Assembly (NCBI GenBank): GCA_009733575.1
Contig: ML769622.1
Location: 41,378-105,377, forward strand
From: Gymnopus androsaceus JB14
Taxonomy: Eukaryota; Basidiomycota; Agaricomycetes; Agaricales; Omphalotaceae
Direction: 5' to 3'
Length of the DNA: 64,000 bases
Both the position numbers and the translations under genes were made by a program. Below are positions 31,725 to 43,268 of this stretch, piece after piece; positions within the stretch are counted from its first letter, which is position 1, and the number at the start of each line of letters is the position of its first letter. The notes beneath the pieces are model-generated. The model saw only the letters and a list, made by a program, of their open reading frames with translations, ran no database searches and was not told where the DNA came from.

Positions 31725-33353
31725 AGACAAAGTTCCTTGCACAGAAATGAGTCCGCATTCTGGTGAGAAATGGAAGCGTAGACTTACATCTGGACCGTCA
31801 GGCTCAGCAGAGACATTCTTCAGGAAGAAAAAGGCAAACAAAACTGTTTGTCACTGTGAGTTCCCAAAACTTTGATATAATGTCACTCCAATGAAGTAGA
31901 CACAGACTCCGAGGATTTCAAAGAAGTTGAATAAGCATTGCCGGACACCCTTTGAGCATCAGGAACACCAGGTCTACTGCATTGCCATCTTCTGTGGGCG
32001 TCATTCTCAACATGGGTTCTATCAACAGGTTTTTTAGTTGTTTTCATTTGGAAGCTTACTTCCCTTCAATTTTCAGCAAGAACTTGAAGATCTTGAGGAG
32101 CAGAGCAGAGATCTAGATGCACAGCTCAAGGCTGCTAGTAAAGATGAAGAGGTCAGTTGTCCTCAGGTCTGAGACATTGCAACTTTCATCTCATACTCTG
32201 TAGGCTCTTAATTTTTATTTTTATTTTTTGGCGGTACATGTCAAAAGACATCAGTAACCAGCAACTGTATATAACTAGCTTTAGTCACTGCGTAGTTTTT
32301 GAAGGGAAAATTCTATTGAACAAACCTTCGGGAGGGGGAGAGAAATAGCCACCACTGAGGAAATGCACTCAGTCTTTTACAACCTTTGCACACAGCTCTC
32401 GCTATAGTGTGGGGCTTTGGGCATGCCAGACTAATTGTTTGTCCACGGCGTTCCACATTTGTGTCTGGTTATGGAGAATGCGGTTGAAAATGTTTAAGGG
32501 GCCCAATACCCACTAAAACCCTGGCTTCTCTGGTCCAATCCGAAGGGAGTTTCTGTGGATCCTTGATGACTGGAGTCCATGTTCAGAGCACTGTTTTGCG
32601 ATCCAGTGCTTTTTTGTTCCACCTAGGTGTACAGGTTAGGTTTTGGTCCCTCTCTAGCCTTGTATTAAGAGTTTGGCAGAGTTGGTTGTAAGTCTCTTCC
32701 TCTGTAATATCTTCATTATTTCTATCAATGACTGCTTCACACCACAGTTTCCAAATGAGGTGAGCACATTTGGTTATCAGTATCTTATAGAGCTGTTTGA
32801 CTGCGAGTGTTGGCTTTCCACTTGCATCTCGGAACTCTAGGAGATTTGTGGTTTCAATATCTAGTGTTGCTTGGCTTGCAAGGCCTGTGCAGCCCATGAA
32901 AGCAGCTTTATTATCTTTGCACCTTGCTCAGTGAAAGACTGTAGGTGCTGAGCGAGCCCTCAAGTGGCTCAGGATTGTTTTATAAATATATGCATCCTTG
33001 ATGCCACAAAATCCCTTGTTGCACCATCCGGTAATGCACTCAGTAATGTTTGAGACTTGTTGAACTTTCTATTTTTCCTCATACTCTCCGCTGAGCATCT
33101 GTTGCTCTTAATTGGGAATGTGATTGACTAAATTTCGTCATAAGTGGGAGTAAAAACAGCTCAGATTAGCTGACTGGGTATGTGAGACTGCACAAGACTC
33201 ACAACTGCTTCATTATTGACTGGTTCTACTAGTGACATTTCAGTTCTTTGCTAAGAAAGATGACCAAATTGCAAGAGAAAAAGCAAAGCAGGACGAGCTG
33301 GAAAAGTTGAACATTCTAATAGAGTCTTTGAAGACAACTCAGTGGAAGTTGGA
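31725..33353 (+). pseudogene. PARP-finger gene copy 1, 3' part right of the CACTA insertion
   Basis: Resumes with MSPHSGEKWKRRLTSGPSG and FFRKKKANKT, then an exon that meets an in-frame TAA after DSEDFKEVE. The coiled-coil exon QELEDLEEQSRDLDAQLKAA follows at about 32077-32153. The intron before the last exon holds a LINE fragment (32210-33245); the final exon (about 33253-33350) reads LRKMTKLQEKKQ-like with frame damage. Confidence 0.6.
32210..33245 (-). mobile_element. LINE 3' fragment in the last intron of PARP-finger copy 1
   Basis: The minus-strand ORF 32583-32897 reads MGCTGLASQATLDIETTNLL, KPTLAVKQLYKILITKCAHL, IWKLWCEAVIDRNNED and RWNKKALDRKTVL, and in another frame LPSDWTREARVLVGI, the C-terminal end of an agaricomycete LINE. 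An A/T-rich tract (TTAATTTTTATTTTTATTTT at 32210-32230) is the likely tail. The paralogous introns at 44505-44569 and 52721-52790 lack it. Confidence 0.65.
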
Positions 33354-33539
33354 ACATTCATTATAATCTTTGATTCGGAATTATTGCTTTATTGTATCAA
33401 TGTATATAAGCCTGCTGTAACTACCTGTCTATCTACGTCATCAATTTACTGTAATTGTCACTCAGATGCTCAACAATGCGAGCCAAACTTGAGGAGTGTC
33501 ATGGTGTTGGATGCTATGGTATCAATATTGTCTCTCCTG

Positions 33540-34008
33540 GTTTGGTGATTTCAATATAAATATCACTAGAGTATGTCCTACCTACTCCCTACCAGATGCA
33601 GACATTCTTCTCAATGCAGGACCTGATTTGGATGTGCTGGGTGACTTCACAAAAATAATTACTAATGAAGCACTCCAATGGGTTGAAAGTGAATTAGAAA
33701 AAGTTGACAAACACTCCTACCTCCTACAACTGTGTCAAGAACCACATGAGAATGGCGCCTCAAAATATTGCACTATGTGGCTTTGCCAGTACTTAAAGGA
33801 TGTACAAAATCCACAACATTGCAAGGCTCTCAATCGTCTAGTACTCTCTGGTGACCATCCACTAGCTGTTGTTCGCCTCACATGGACAGACAACCACAGG
33901 ATACAAGTCCCACATGATGAGAGAGTCTGTTGGTTTTGCAAGCAAGCAGTTGAAACACCTGAGCATGCACTTCTGGAATGCACCCACCAACTGCTGGTAG
34001 ATCTTAGA
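33540..34008 (+). mobile_element. LINE fragment fused to the HNH-like gene
   Basis: The frame contains HCKALNRLVLSGDHPLAVVR and a Cys/His box VCWFCKQAVETPEHALLEC, the zinc-binding segment downstream of RT/RNase H in LINEs. It continues without a stop into SITDLIAVAKR, which belongs to the HNH-like gene (compare 45560-45590). The paralogous copy lacks the insertion; homology to it stops near 33535 and resumes near 34008. Confidence 0.55.
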
Positions 34009-36170
34009 AGCATCACTGATCTCATTGCTGTTGCAAAACGTATATCAGCGAATACCCATATGACAAGGAATTCATGTGCTACTGGCCATCAAAACTCATG
34101 CCCTCAGGGAATCCCTATGGCCATAATACTGTAAAATAATTCATTCATGCAAAATCTGGCAAAGTTAGATCAGACATCAAATTCTCGACAATGTTAGATT
34201 TTCAGTGCACGTGGGAGATGTTTGATATTTTGCGCACAGCAAAGTTTGATTTTCAATGTTAAATATTCGATGGTGTTAGATTTTCCATGTGCGCAACAAC
34301 GTTAGGTTTTCTACAATGTTCCATAGTTCCTAGAAGTATGGGCACTAGATTATATTTAGCACTGAATCAATATGCCTCTTCCAGGGTCCTTCCTTTTTTG
34401 GTATGGTAGATAATGCCACATGACCTAACATGATGATAGAGTTATGACGATGTAGGGAAATAAGATATAAAACCGTTATTTCTCTAAGTCCATCATGCAC
34501 GTTGGTCACTGCCCCGCTGGTGCGCCTCCACACTCTGTTCAATGACTTCAAGTCCAGTAGTTAGTTTGTAGTAACAATTTAAGTAATAAGTATTAGTACA
34601 GTAAAGTATACTAAAGATCATTGGAGAAAATAAGTATATTCATCCCCAACTCATCCCTACATTGTCATAACTCTATCATCATGTTAGGTCATGTGGTGTT
34701 ATCTGCAGTACCGAAAGAGGAAGGACCCCGGAAGAGGCATAACAATTCAGTACTAAATCTAATTTAGCGCCCATACTTCTAGGAACTATGGAACATTGTA
34801 GAAAACCTACCGTCATTGTGCCCGTGGAAAATCTAATACCGTTGAAATTTTAACATTGAAAATCAAACTTTGCCATGTGCGCAAAACATCTAATATCCCT
34901 GCACGTGCCAAAAATCTAACATCATTGAGAATCTGATGTCTGATCTAACTTCGCCAGATTTTGCATGAATGAATTATTTTACAGGATTATGGCCATAAAT
35001 CCCTCTGTACCAATGGATCAGGAACGAAAGCATTTTTGGCTCACACTAAAGGCTTTCATTGATTTCCCCCGCAACAACCTCCAAGTACTTGATGGCAAGA
35101 TTGATCCAGAGAAAGCACAACGACAGTTGGTCCTAGAAGAGATCCTGGCACAATGGAACAACCTGGAGAGTGTCAGTTCAAAGCATTGGGCTTTGCTCAA
35201 GCAATGTATGTCTGTTGCTATCATATATACATTCATGCTGAATTTCCTGTACTAGTAGTACATCCAGAAACAGCCACCCCTTCAGCGTTGTATACATGTA
35301 GCATTAGTGATGAACAGAAAGATCCAATAGTCCATGATTTGGTCAGCTTCTATTTTGGCTGGACATAATCCGATATTCATCTAATGATTCTTTCCAGGTG
35401 CTCATGAGGTATAACTACTGGTGTCTCATGTCTGGGACAATGAGTAATACCTCCAAGCATTGACAACATATGTGCCTGGATCCTGAAGACAATGCCATGC
35501 TTGAAGACATTATGGGTCCATTACAGGTAGCCTATGGGATGCCTCCTGGACTTCCGGAGACGGTATAGTTTGCTATTCCTTTATCATTTTTGATGGAGAA
35601 GCTCACGGTTCACTTGCAGGCTTGGAGTATGCTGGAGGCGATAACAGGCATGTCTTTAGAGGGTTGGAAAGCGGATTGCCCTGAGAATGCTCTTGTTGTA
35701 TTGTCCAGCCTCCATGTCTTCCTTGGAAAGTTTAAGCTGTATTTTGAACTCGACAAAGATGTGCATCCCTGTTACTTCTATTTTATCTCTTTGATCCTGA
35801 AGTTGCATGATACAGAAATGTTTCATTGTTCGTGGTCGGATGTCTCCTCACAAAGCCAACCCAATCACATCATTGCGCGGTCTTGCTTTGGCATACTACT
35901 TAACATCCACCTGTGACAAGGAAGGGGTTCTCCTTGATCAGCCTCTGTACCTACCACCTCCTCTCTGCTCTGATCAGCCTCATGTACCTTTCCTGGATTT
36001 CAAGTTCTTCCATCTGCATTGACTGATTGGGGATGTTTTTTTTGAAGATGGCATCTGTTGACCCGGATGTACTTGAACCAGATGACAATGAGGAGGAGGA
36101 GGAAGTTCTTAACAAGAAGAACATATATAGGGTTCTGGACAAGCTTGACTGGGAAAGTACCAAGGACTGA
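34009..36170 (+). pseudogene. HNH-like nuclease gene, copy 1 (interrupted)
   Basis: Segments in order: SITDLIAVAKR; after the fold-back insertion (34116-34997) LTLKAFIDFPRNNLQVLDGK and QRQLVLEEILAQWNNLES; an exon with VLMRYNYWCLMSG near 35400 (paralogues MRDNYRCLMSG, the start of the fungal HNH_2-type box); AWSMLEAITGMSLEGWKADC with ALVVLSSLHVFLGKFKLYF; RMSPHKANPITSLRGLALAY; and an acidic tail EPDDNEEEEEVLNKKNIYRV ending at TGA 36168-36170. In this copy the box itself is mutated (D and R changed). Frames shift and stops occur, so this is a pseudogene. Probable ancestral role: HNH-family nuclease. The second histidine region is not evident in any copy here. Confidence 0.55.
34116..34997. mobile_element. 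Fold-back TIR element (882 bp)
   Basis: Ends are TATGGCCATAATACTGTAAA and the complement of TATGGCCATAATCCTGTAAA. Inverted repeats of roughly 330 bp fill most of the element, leaving a centre at about 34445-34670. A 6-bp duplication AATCCC flanks it (34110-34115, 34998-35003), and the paralogous HNH-like gene reads through as GGAATCCCTCTG. No ORF. Confidence 0.8.
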
Positions 36171-36182
36171 GATGGTCTCGAG

Positions 36183-36275
36183 CTTCGGTGGTGACTACAA
36201 GTTTGATGGAAAAGCTGGATATGTTGTTTTCTTTGGAGACATGCTTCATAGGTCATATGACACTGTATTCTGATC
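36183..36275 (+). pseudogene. Transketolase-like gene fragment behind HNH-like copy 1
   Basis: Encodes FGGDYKF, DGKAGYVVFFGDMLHRSYDT, matching 25125-25235 of the transketolase-like gene minus about 33 bp. It follows directly after the HNH-like stop. Confidence 0.75.
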
Positions 36276-37195
36276 CGGTGTGACGCTGCAATGAGCTCTG
36301 TACTTGTGCAAGCGTGAGTTCAATGGGATAATCCCAAAAGGGTTTCTGGTTGGTCCGAACCCGTCGTTTGAGTGTTGATAAGCTGAATCCGAGCTCAGCA
36401 CATAGAGGGATTGACTGAGGAAAACTGATCTGAATTGAAAAGCGCTCGTAGCTAGTACTTAAGTACTATCAGTAATCCGATCAACTACCAAGTCCAGAAG
36501 GACTTGTTGAGATTCATGCACACTATGAAGCTCAACAGCAGATGGGAGGGCTGGGTTCAACAATTATTTATTTATTTATTTTGCGTTTTTGCCATGGCAG
36601 AGTCGTCTTGACTTGTTAGAGTCGCGGCGTTTGGTATTATTGGGTAGCTTGGGTTCGTATTGAAGTATGCATACATTTCATGGAGGTGTGCAAGGAACAG
36701 TGAATGTGCAAGTGCAAAACAGTAACGGAGTTGCTTAGAGGGGAGAGGGAGGAGAGACGTTCACAATGATGCTTACCTCTCGAAAGGTTCAATTCATTTC
36801 TTTTTGTTTGTATAATTGTACTTATACCTACATATTCATATTCATATTTGACAATTCATTCTCAATTTATAGTTTATATAGTTTATTGCACCCTTCTCGG
36901 AACTCTTCCAAGTAACAATAGTCGTTGTCTGCCCTACATTATTATAAGGACACACTAGTTCTGAAGCGATTCTGAGAAGAGAGAAGAGAGAAGGGACTCG
37001 GGAAGGGGAGACAAACCAGACAGCATCAAGGTTCTGGAGACAATAAAAACACTGGTTCGCATACCGTCTTACACTAGGACAATGGCTTTTCTTTCACTAT
37101 GTCCCGATAAATAACTGTAATCATACACTGATCCATAACGGAGTGGATGTGGTTCCCTTGTGTGATCTATACCTCGTCTCAGAAAGATGACTAAA
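36276..37195. other. Segmental duplicate of 46946-47890
   Basis: Co-linear with 46946-47890. Its right end (37080-37195) copies the 3' end of the three-repeat secreted gene (minus strand). Otherwise non-coding. Confidence 0.6.
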
Positions 37196-37305
37196 TTGCA
37201 AAGGGAAATTATTAAAGGGAAATCATTAAATTAAGGCAAAAGAGGGAGAGCTAGATAAGTTGAAGGATTGTAATGAGTCTTTGAAGAGACGTAGGTACAA
37301 AACTC
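37196..37305 (+). pseudogene. PARP-finger coiled-coil exon fragment
   Basis: Encodes LRKMTKLQREI and later ESLKRR in broken frame, like the last exon at 44570-44650. The join CTATACCTCGTCTCAGAAAG marks a recombination border with the secreted-gene fragment. Confidence 0.55.
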
Positions 37306-37969
37306 AAAGTCATTAAAAGATAAGGGCAAAAATGTTTGGAGTCTGCAAGAGGAGAGCAGCTTTCAATGAGGACTGGATCTCCTGAAGTTGTGTCCATGCT
37401 AGCGCAGGTGGACTCAGCGCTGGCGGGACGAATCACACAACCTTCTGCCAAGATGTCTCCCGGAATAGCATTTGTGCTGCAAATCTCGCAACTGACATTA
37501 AACAACTGCGACCTTGTAACGAGAAACGAAGACACATTAGCATTGACCTTGTAGGATAAAATTTCCTTTGAAAAGGTTTAACTTACGATTGAAGAGCAGA
37601 CTGTTCGTTATTCAAGAGAATATCAGTTCCAGTAACAGTGGCAACTAGGCCACTGGTGATATCCCTGTTAGGTAGAGTTTGGTTAGTAAATCTTGCGAAT
37701 CGGTAGATAGTAGAGGGCTAGCCCAGACTAACTGGATGTAGTAGTATAGAGCCATTCGGTTGAAGGTACCAATTCGGTGCGGCCGAGCCAGACGACCTGA
37801 TGACAATATCATCGGCATCAAGAAGACCCCATTCCAATCCATCGGCAGATGCACTCGCGATGGACACAGCTTCACCTTGAGCATTGGGGTTGCACAAACT
37901 TGAGTATGCTCCCATGCTCGTGGCGAGGAGAACGGTTGAAAAAAGTATGGAGGTGGAAAATTTGAACAT
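37251..37969 (-). CDS. Small secreted Cys-containing protein
   Basis: Start at 37969 with a signal peptide (MFKFSTSILFSTVLLATSM). Mature part: SLCNPNAQGEAVSIASASAD, GLEWGLLDADDIVIRSSGSA, APNWYLQPNGSILLHP; a middle exon DITSGLVATVTGTDILLNNE; a third with SQLFNVSCEICSTNAIPGD, LAEGCVIRPASAESTCAS. The layout resembles agaricomycete secreted proteins of beta-trefoil-like pattern, but this is only a resemblance. Introns lie near 37670-37735 and 37530-37590. The first junction is out of phase by one base as I read it. The C-terminus runs into the inverted PARP-finger fragment and is probably not native. Confidence 0.55.
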
Positions 37970-37981
37970 GTTGATGAAAGG

Positions 37982-39240
37982 TGGAGGATCTTCGAAGATG
38001 AGTGTCGAAGATGATGAAGAATTGAGAATCTTGTGGGGGTTCTTATACCTTTTACAAGCGGCGAAAATACCCCGCACTCTAGAGAAAGAAAAAAAAATTA
38101 TATAATTCTGGATACACCTTTTCCAAGCGGTGACAATACCCCGCACTCTAGAAAAAGAAATATATATTGTATAATTCTGGATACATGAGCAAACTTGCGG
38201 ACGGGGACTTCTGTGACACCCCGTGGCACTCAGGGGAAAGTGATAAATATCTGAGTCGGACGGATCGAACGGTTCCTCCGAGCCAGCACTACTTTTCTCC
38301 CCAATACGCAGTTCCTGGTCCAAAGTTTAAGCTGAGCTTTCTTGGTCCCAAACGGTGAATCACCATAATATATCGCCTAAGAATGGAAATAACTAGCCGC
38401 GGGCATCCTCAGGGGCAAGTAAAAAAATTTTCAAAGTCTCGAAACTGCAAGCCGGATGTGAATGGACCACTTGAACTTGAGTTGAACCGAAGTCTTAGTC
38501 TGACCGAAACCTATGTCACTCCGTTGTCACCTTGATAGCCCTCAAGTGATGTTCCTGGATCTCAGTGGGCGGATCGAACCCGTTCTCTGCTGGCTCGAGC
38601 TGCATGAACGGCGCCGACTTAAGTTCGGCTTACAAGTGGCCAGCTACGAGAGACGGTTAACGTCCAAGCCACTTTCTTAGGCTAAATGGCATCAATATAA
38701 TCTAAGTCTTTCTAAGAGTCTCAGGGAATGTTTACCAATGGTCAGAATACTGAGATTGGAGCAATGGGCCAAAGTTTAAAAAATTCCTGATCAAGTAGGA
38801 CACCTCATCGCTCGACGCGTGGCACGCTCTACTACAAGATAAAAATATCATATAAGTAATTCAGTATACAGCTCGGATGGTGAGTACGGTTAGAGCCGCG
38901 CTAAAAGGTCTGGACACCCAGTGACACTCAGGGTAAAGTGATAAATATCAGGATCTGCAGTGGGACAGATCGAACAGTCCCTCGGGATTAAAGCCCTGGT
39001 GAGAGGGGATGTGTAGTCAAGTTGCCCAAACGGCGACTCGGAAAATCAAAGAAGCGATTAACGCAAGGGCCCAACGGCACAGTGGAAAGGAATACGAAAG
39101 TCAAGAGTGAGGTAGACCCCTCAGGGCCATACCACCCGAGACGCTCCCAATATTATTGTCTACAAACGCCGCGACCCAGTAACGGTCTGTCCGGACATTC
39201 AATCCAATTTAGGCTATTGCAAAATTGAGCGAAACGAAGG
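37982..39240. repeat. Intergenic with three related GTTCGATC-containing repeats
   Basis: Segments at about 38208-38310, 38505-38600 and 38900-39005 share (minus strand) GTTCGATC, then GATATTTATCACTTT and CCCTGAGTG in the first and third. GGTTCGATCC resembles a pol III B box, hinting at a tRNA-derived SINE. No A box or tail was confirmed. A short 62-bp duplication with CCCCGCACTCTAGA also occurs at 38066-38160. Confidence 0.35.
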
Positions 39241-39409
39241 ATACCGGCGCAATATCTTTGTGGTATCGGCAAGTGCTTGACTTAACGCCTTTTCAATACG
39301 TTGCCTCGCGCTGTGCGTTTCCGGTCCAACGAGCACGGTGTTTTCAGGCCTGCATTCAGTCTCAAGAGGACGCGAAGAACTATCTGCGATCTCGCGATAT
39401 TTTTAAACC

Positions 39410-40030
39410 TTACACAGACGCGTTTCTGGCGTCGTAATTGGAGCGATCTGCGTATGCGGAATGGAGAGAGAGCCAAATGCATGAAGGGTTGTTGTAGGTG
39501 GATTGGACGCAGTGCAACTTGAGATAGTACTGTAGGTGCAAATAAATGAAAAGGATTAGCGATGCGGAACAACGGTGCTTGAGCCAGAACGGGTTCGCCG
39601 CTGAAGGAATATATTCCCTTTCTGTGTGGATAAACAAAGATCCAAGAAGCACTGCAATTACGTCGAATTGATTCAATACTTGGGACTGGGCTTTATTTAT
39701 AGCGTCGATAGTACCCTTGTTATCTGAATGAATAAGAAGAAAAATGTCGTGGTATCCCAAGGAGTCGAGAGAGTAAGCGAGGAGTTTGATTACCACAGTT
39801 TCGAGCCAACATATATCTTGACCTGGAAGCTTCCAGCTCGGATGAAAGCGAAACGCTGCCCAAAGCTTGCCAATGTTGATGCCGATTCCTCATTCTGTAG
39901 GTGCGTCAGTGTGCTGATAACATTATCAAAGAAATCAGTACGTATTCACTGAAAGCAAAGGACTTTAAACTCAACGCACACCTTAGCCAGAGTCCTATGA
40001 TACCAACTGCGAGATAGATGAACTGCAGAT
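39410..40030 (-). mobile_element. DIRS/Ngaro-type RNase H fragment
   Basis: The minus frame shows GIGINIGKLWAAFRF, GQDICWLETVVIKLLAYSLD, FLLIHSDNKGTIDAINK and HTEREYIPSAANP, parallel to the RNase H of the full Ngaro at 9044-9560 but clearly a different family. No RT, recombinase or repeats nearby; a decayed relic. Confidence 0.7.
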
Positions 40031-41160
40031 GGCAGTCCATTCGGGAGAGCCCTTGAATAACCACCACACTCGACCAGCTAGATTAACTAATTGGCATATC
40101 ACAAAAACTTCGAAGAGGTTGTGTTACGTACCAATCATAAGAGTCATCAACATATGGCGTTCACGATCTCGAAGTACCGCTGCGGCCTGCTGGTGTTAAT
40201 GAATTTACCGAACAACCCAATTTGAGGTGCAACGAAGTGCGAATATATCTGGGCGATTGCATTAACAATACTGAGTACTGAAGGCGGACAAACCGGGAAA
40301 CGCAAAACTCACACATATCTTTGACTGAACCTATGAGCAAGAGCATAGGGAGAAGCACTATCTTCCGAGATCCCCAGACTGCATATACACGGTAAAGCTA
40401 CACAAGAGTAAAGGAAGATCCAGGAAAGATCGAGGTAGCAAGTAGAAAACAAACCAGATCACCTAGAATGTTGGACAGTAAATTGCAGTAAGTGGGTATA
40501 TCTTGAGCAAGTTCTCGCACTTACTCTGCAATTACGAAGGCGATTGATTCGATAGACCTACAAGTGGTTACTTTCTGGTACTTGTACTGCGAATTACTGC
40601 CCAACAATCATCCATGGCTTTTTTACCATTAGAATAGTATACATTATTGCGTACGCTTCGCCAACCAGATCATATTGTTGCAAGAACGAACAGAACTATA
40701 ATCACTGGTAAGATGAATTTTTTCACAGAAGGAATGTGGAACTTCCGAGGTAGAATCTACACGGCGGGGCCAAAAAGTACGGTGCAAGCCCTTAATAGAA
40801 AGATAGTGGGATGATGGAGGTGCTGCGCTTAATTCCGTCTATAAATATTTTTAGCACGCTATGGAGCATCGAAAGTTGACTGGGAAGACGCACCATCACT
40901 ACAACTATTCGATGAAGTGCGTATTCCGTAGGAGCTGATTCCATTCTATGCTTTCGGACATGGGATAGATTGCTGCGATAGAGGATCACAATTATAAAGC
41001 AACTTCTGCATTCTTCTGAATACGGAAAACGCAGCTTCGATCAACGTGCCAGTAGATGTAGATGTAAATGTGGAGGATGGTAAGTAGATCGTCGCCAAAA
41101 TAACCCTTGCATTTGGCGGACCAAATGATCTATATGATGACATTTCGCTTGCTGATAGTT
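40031..41160. other. No supported gene
   Basis: A minus-strand open stretch at 40946-41143 (MSSYRSFGPPNARVILATIY) reads like a possible exon but has no supporting neighbour. Otherwise nothing recognised. Confidence 0.3.
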
Positions 41161-42374
41161 AGTGTAGTGGTTTAGTGCAGCGGAAGTTTTGATAAATCAA
41201 TTGGTTCAACGATCATTGAAGGATTCGGACACTTTTGTTTCCACGTTCCGAACTTTTCATCCACCTCCTCAGGAGTTCCTTCACATATTATGTTTGTCTA
41301 GTTTTCCATGATCCCGGGCAGCGGGAGGCTTCTTTTCACTTTGTGAAACCAGGCCACCAGAAACTCACGTAGAACCCCACTCGAGGATAGCGTCCCGCCA
41401 CAGCGTCAGTTGAGCCGGCGTGAACCGAATTTTTTTGTACCATTTAACTAAGCATGAAGCAAGTGCGATTCGTGAAGCTCAACGTTGATGATTTTTCACG
41501 GAAAACTTTTCGGATTTTCTTTAGCGATTTTCTGCGTCTGACCGGAAAAGGTTCTGCAAGAGCTTCCGGGGGCCTTTCGCAGCCTTGAGAATAGTGCTTG
41601 AAGAGTGCAGTTTTATTTGCTAAACACCTCCAGGATGCTTATTGAAGGAAGGAAGGACACGGTCCGTTCTACGTTGGCGATAAACAACCGACGTTTTGTC
41701 CGACAGCTTGTTGGTCGGCAGGATCTCAATTTGCCATCAGTATGTCCGGTTACACATCGACGAATCGTGTATTGGTCTGCTGGGGGTCTGCTGGGAAAGT
41801 ATTGAAAGGTCCATACTTTGTACGTTTGGGTGAAAGCATCAGGCGCTCAGAGTTGGCTCAGAGCGCTCATTCACTTTGTTACTACCACGACGATCTATAT
41901 ATTGAGTCTGACTACGGGAGACAACTACTAACACTGGAGCGGGCTTGTTTCGAGGTGAGTAGGATGGCTTCGTGTTTCTTTTGTCTTCTCCAGAAGCATG
42001 AATCGAGTGTAAATTTTCTTTCTATCCGTTTTACGCGACCTAGTTTTTATTTTGCGTGGACCTTTCCAAGTTCTGACTACTTCCTGGTCTTCATTCTCCT
42101 CCACGCACCCTAAATCAGCACTCTTTGTTTCTATCCAAGCCCTCTGCGTTCTTGGGCATTCCCACTCTTCTTTGCATTTTCATTCGACCAACTCGGCTAA
42201 CCCTCGTTTTATATTCAAGAACTATATCTTGCTTCCATTACGCTTCGACCTCTTCCCCGGAAATGGGAGAGGCTAGTATCCTTGGTTTCACATCAATGCG
42301 TAGGACTACAACGCCATTCGTTCAGATTCGGAGGCACTAGAGCAGGTTAAAGAATTGCACTGTCGAGTCAAGGG
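41161..42374. other. Left flank of PARP-finger module copy 2
   Basis: Partly homologous to 49380-50100 and 57850-58000 (for example CAACTACCACAGTGACTGAG-type and TTTTTCTTTCTTTTCC stretches). No gene called. Confidence 0.35.
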
Positions 42375-42783
42375 CTAGAATGAAAAGAAACTTCGTAACA
42401 ACCTACCTTCACGCATACTAAACCACTGGTCGACTACTCCGCGCCAATGTCTCTCGCGCCGAGCTTTCAGCCCATCTGCCGCTTCCTCTTCGTTGTCGGG
42501 AGCTTCACTGCGATTATATAAGTTTAACGACAGACTTATCGACCAGGTATACGACCTCGCCGACTTCCTTAGCAGCGAGTCCTCCCGCAGACCCAACTCG
42601 TCTCTCCACTGGCATGAGTTTACTGAGACTAGCGCTATTGCTGGCTCTGCTAGGAGTAGTTAGGCAGTGCACAAGCACAGGGTCGGTTTTACGCGGTTGG
42701 TTTTGAGGTGAGCGGCGAGCTATTTCTTCATGCTTCTCCTCATCAATACTAATATAGCTGGTAGGAACCCCGATAACACGCAT
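42375..42783 (-). pseudogene. Gene X, copy 1 (unknown minus-strand module gene)
   Basis: Coding-like minus frames: VIGVPTSYISIDEEKHEEIA, PQNQPRKTDPVLVHC, then SEAPDNEEEAADGLKARRER with HWRGVVDQWFSMREG. The paralogue at 58010-58589 preserves the start (MLILNSDSVMYGPPEPAVAP). Always divergent from a PARP-finger gene at about 0.5-0.9 kb. No family recognised; frames are broken. Confidence 0.4.
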
Positions 42784-43156
42784 ATCTATACCGGGAGGAT
42801 ACCTCGGTCACCATAGATTCTCCCCATCGGCGTATATCTTGTCGAATTGGACCTGGCAGTTTTTGTCCTGATCGATCCAACAATCTAATTATAAATCTTG
42901 TGAGCGACGCTTGGAGGTAGAAACACAATCAGTATTCGTACTTTGAGCTCCTGTTTTGTCAAACCTTGCGAGCATCAACTCAGCCACCAGACATTTGAAG
43001 AAACCGCGCAAGTGCTAGCTAGCTTTCCAGGAAAATTTGAAGAACGATACAGCCGTTGTAATATGTGTAACTTTATGATTCTGTACTTAGTTCGGTCTTG
43101 TATCGTAGATAGATCCTTACTACATAGTCATTGTATAGATCTTACTTGCCAGTAAA

Positions 43157-43203
43157 ACGCGTGCTCAGGTGCTCAGTTCAGCCGTGAGACTCACGCGCCA
43201 ATT
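43157..43203 (+). promoter_or_regulatory. MCB/E2F-like boxes upstream of PARP-finger copy 2
   Basis: ACGCGT at 43157-43162 and CACGCGCCAATT at about 43192-43203, the latter 66-77 bp before the start codon. ACGCGT is the MluI cell-cycle box known from MBF-regulated G1/S genes; GCGCCAA is E2F-like. The boxes are in equivalent positions in the other copies. Confidence 0.45.
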
Positions 43204-43268
43204 CTTCTTTCCTTCCTTCCCCCATCTTGGCTTTGAGACTTACAATAACAATGCCAGCAACAGTGACA

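Noticed and set aside
36058..36273. Independent small gene
   Set aside because: It is a frame across the HNH-like acidic tail and the transketolase fragment; both parts have better explanations.
38505..38700. tRNA gene suggested by GGGTTCGATCC on the minus strand
   Set aside because: The T arm pairs poorly and the distance to any A-box-like sequence is too long for a tRNA; kept only as a possible SINE repeat.
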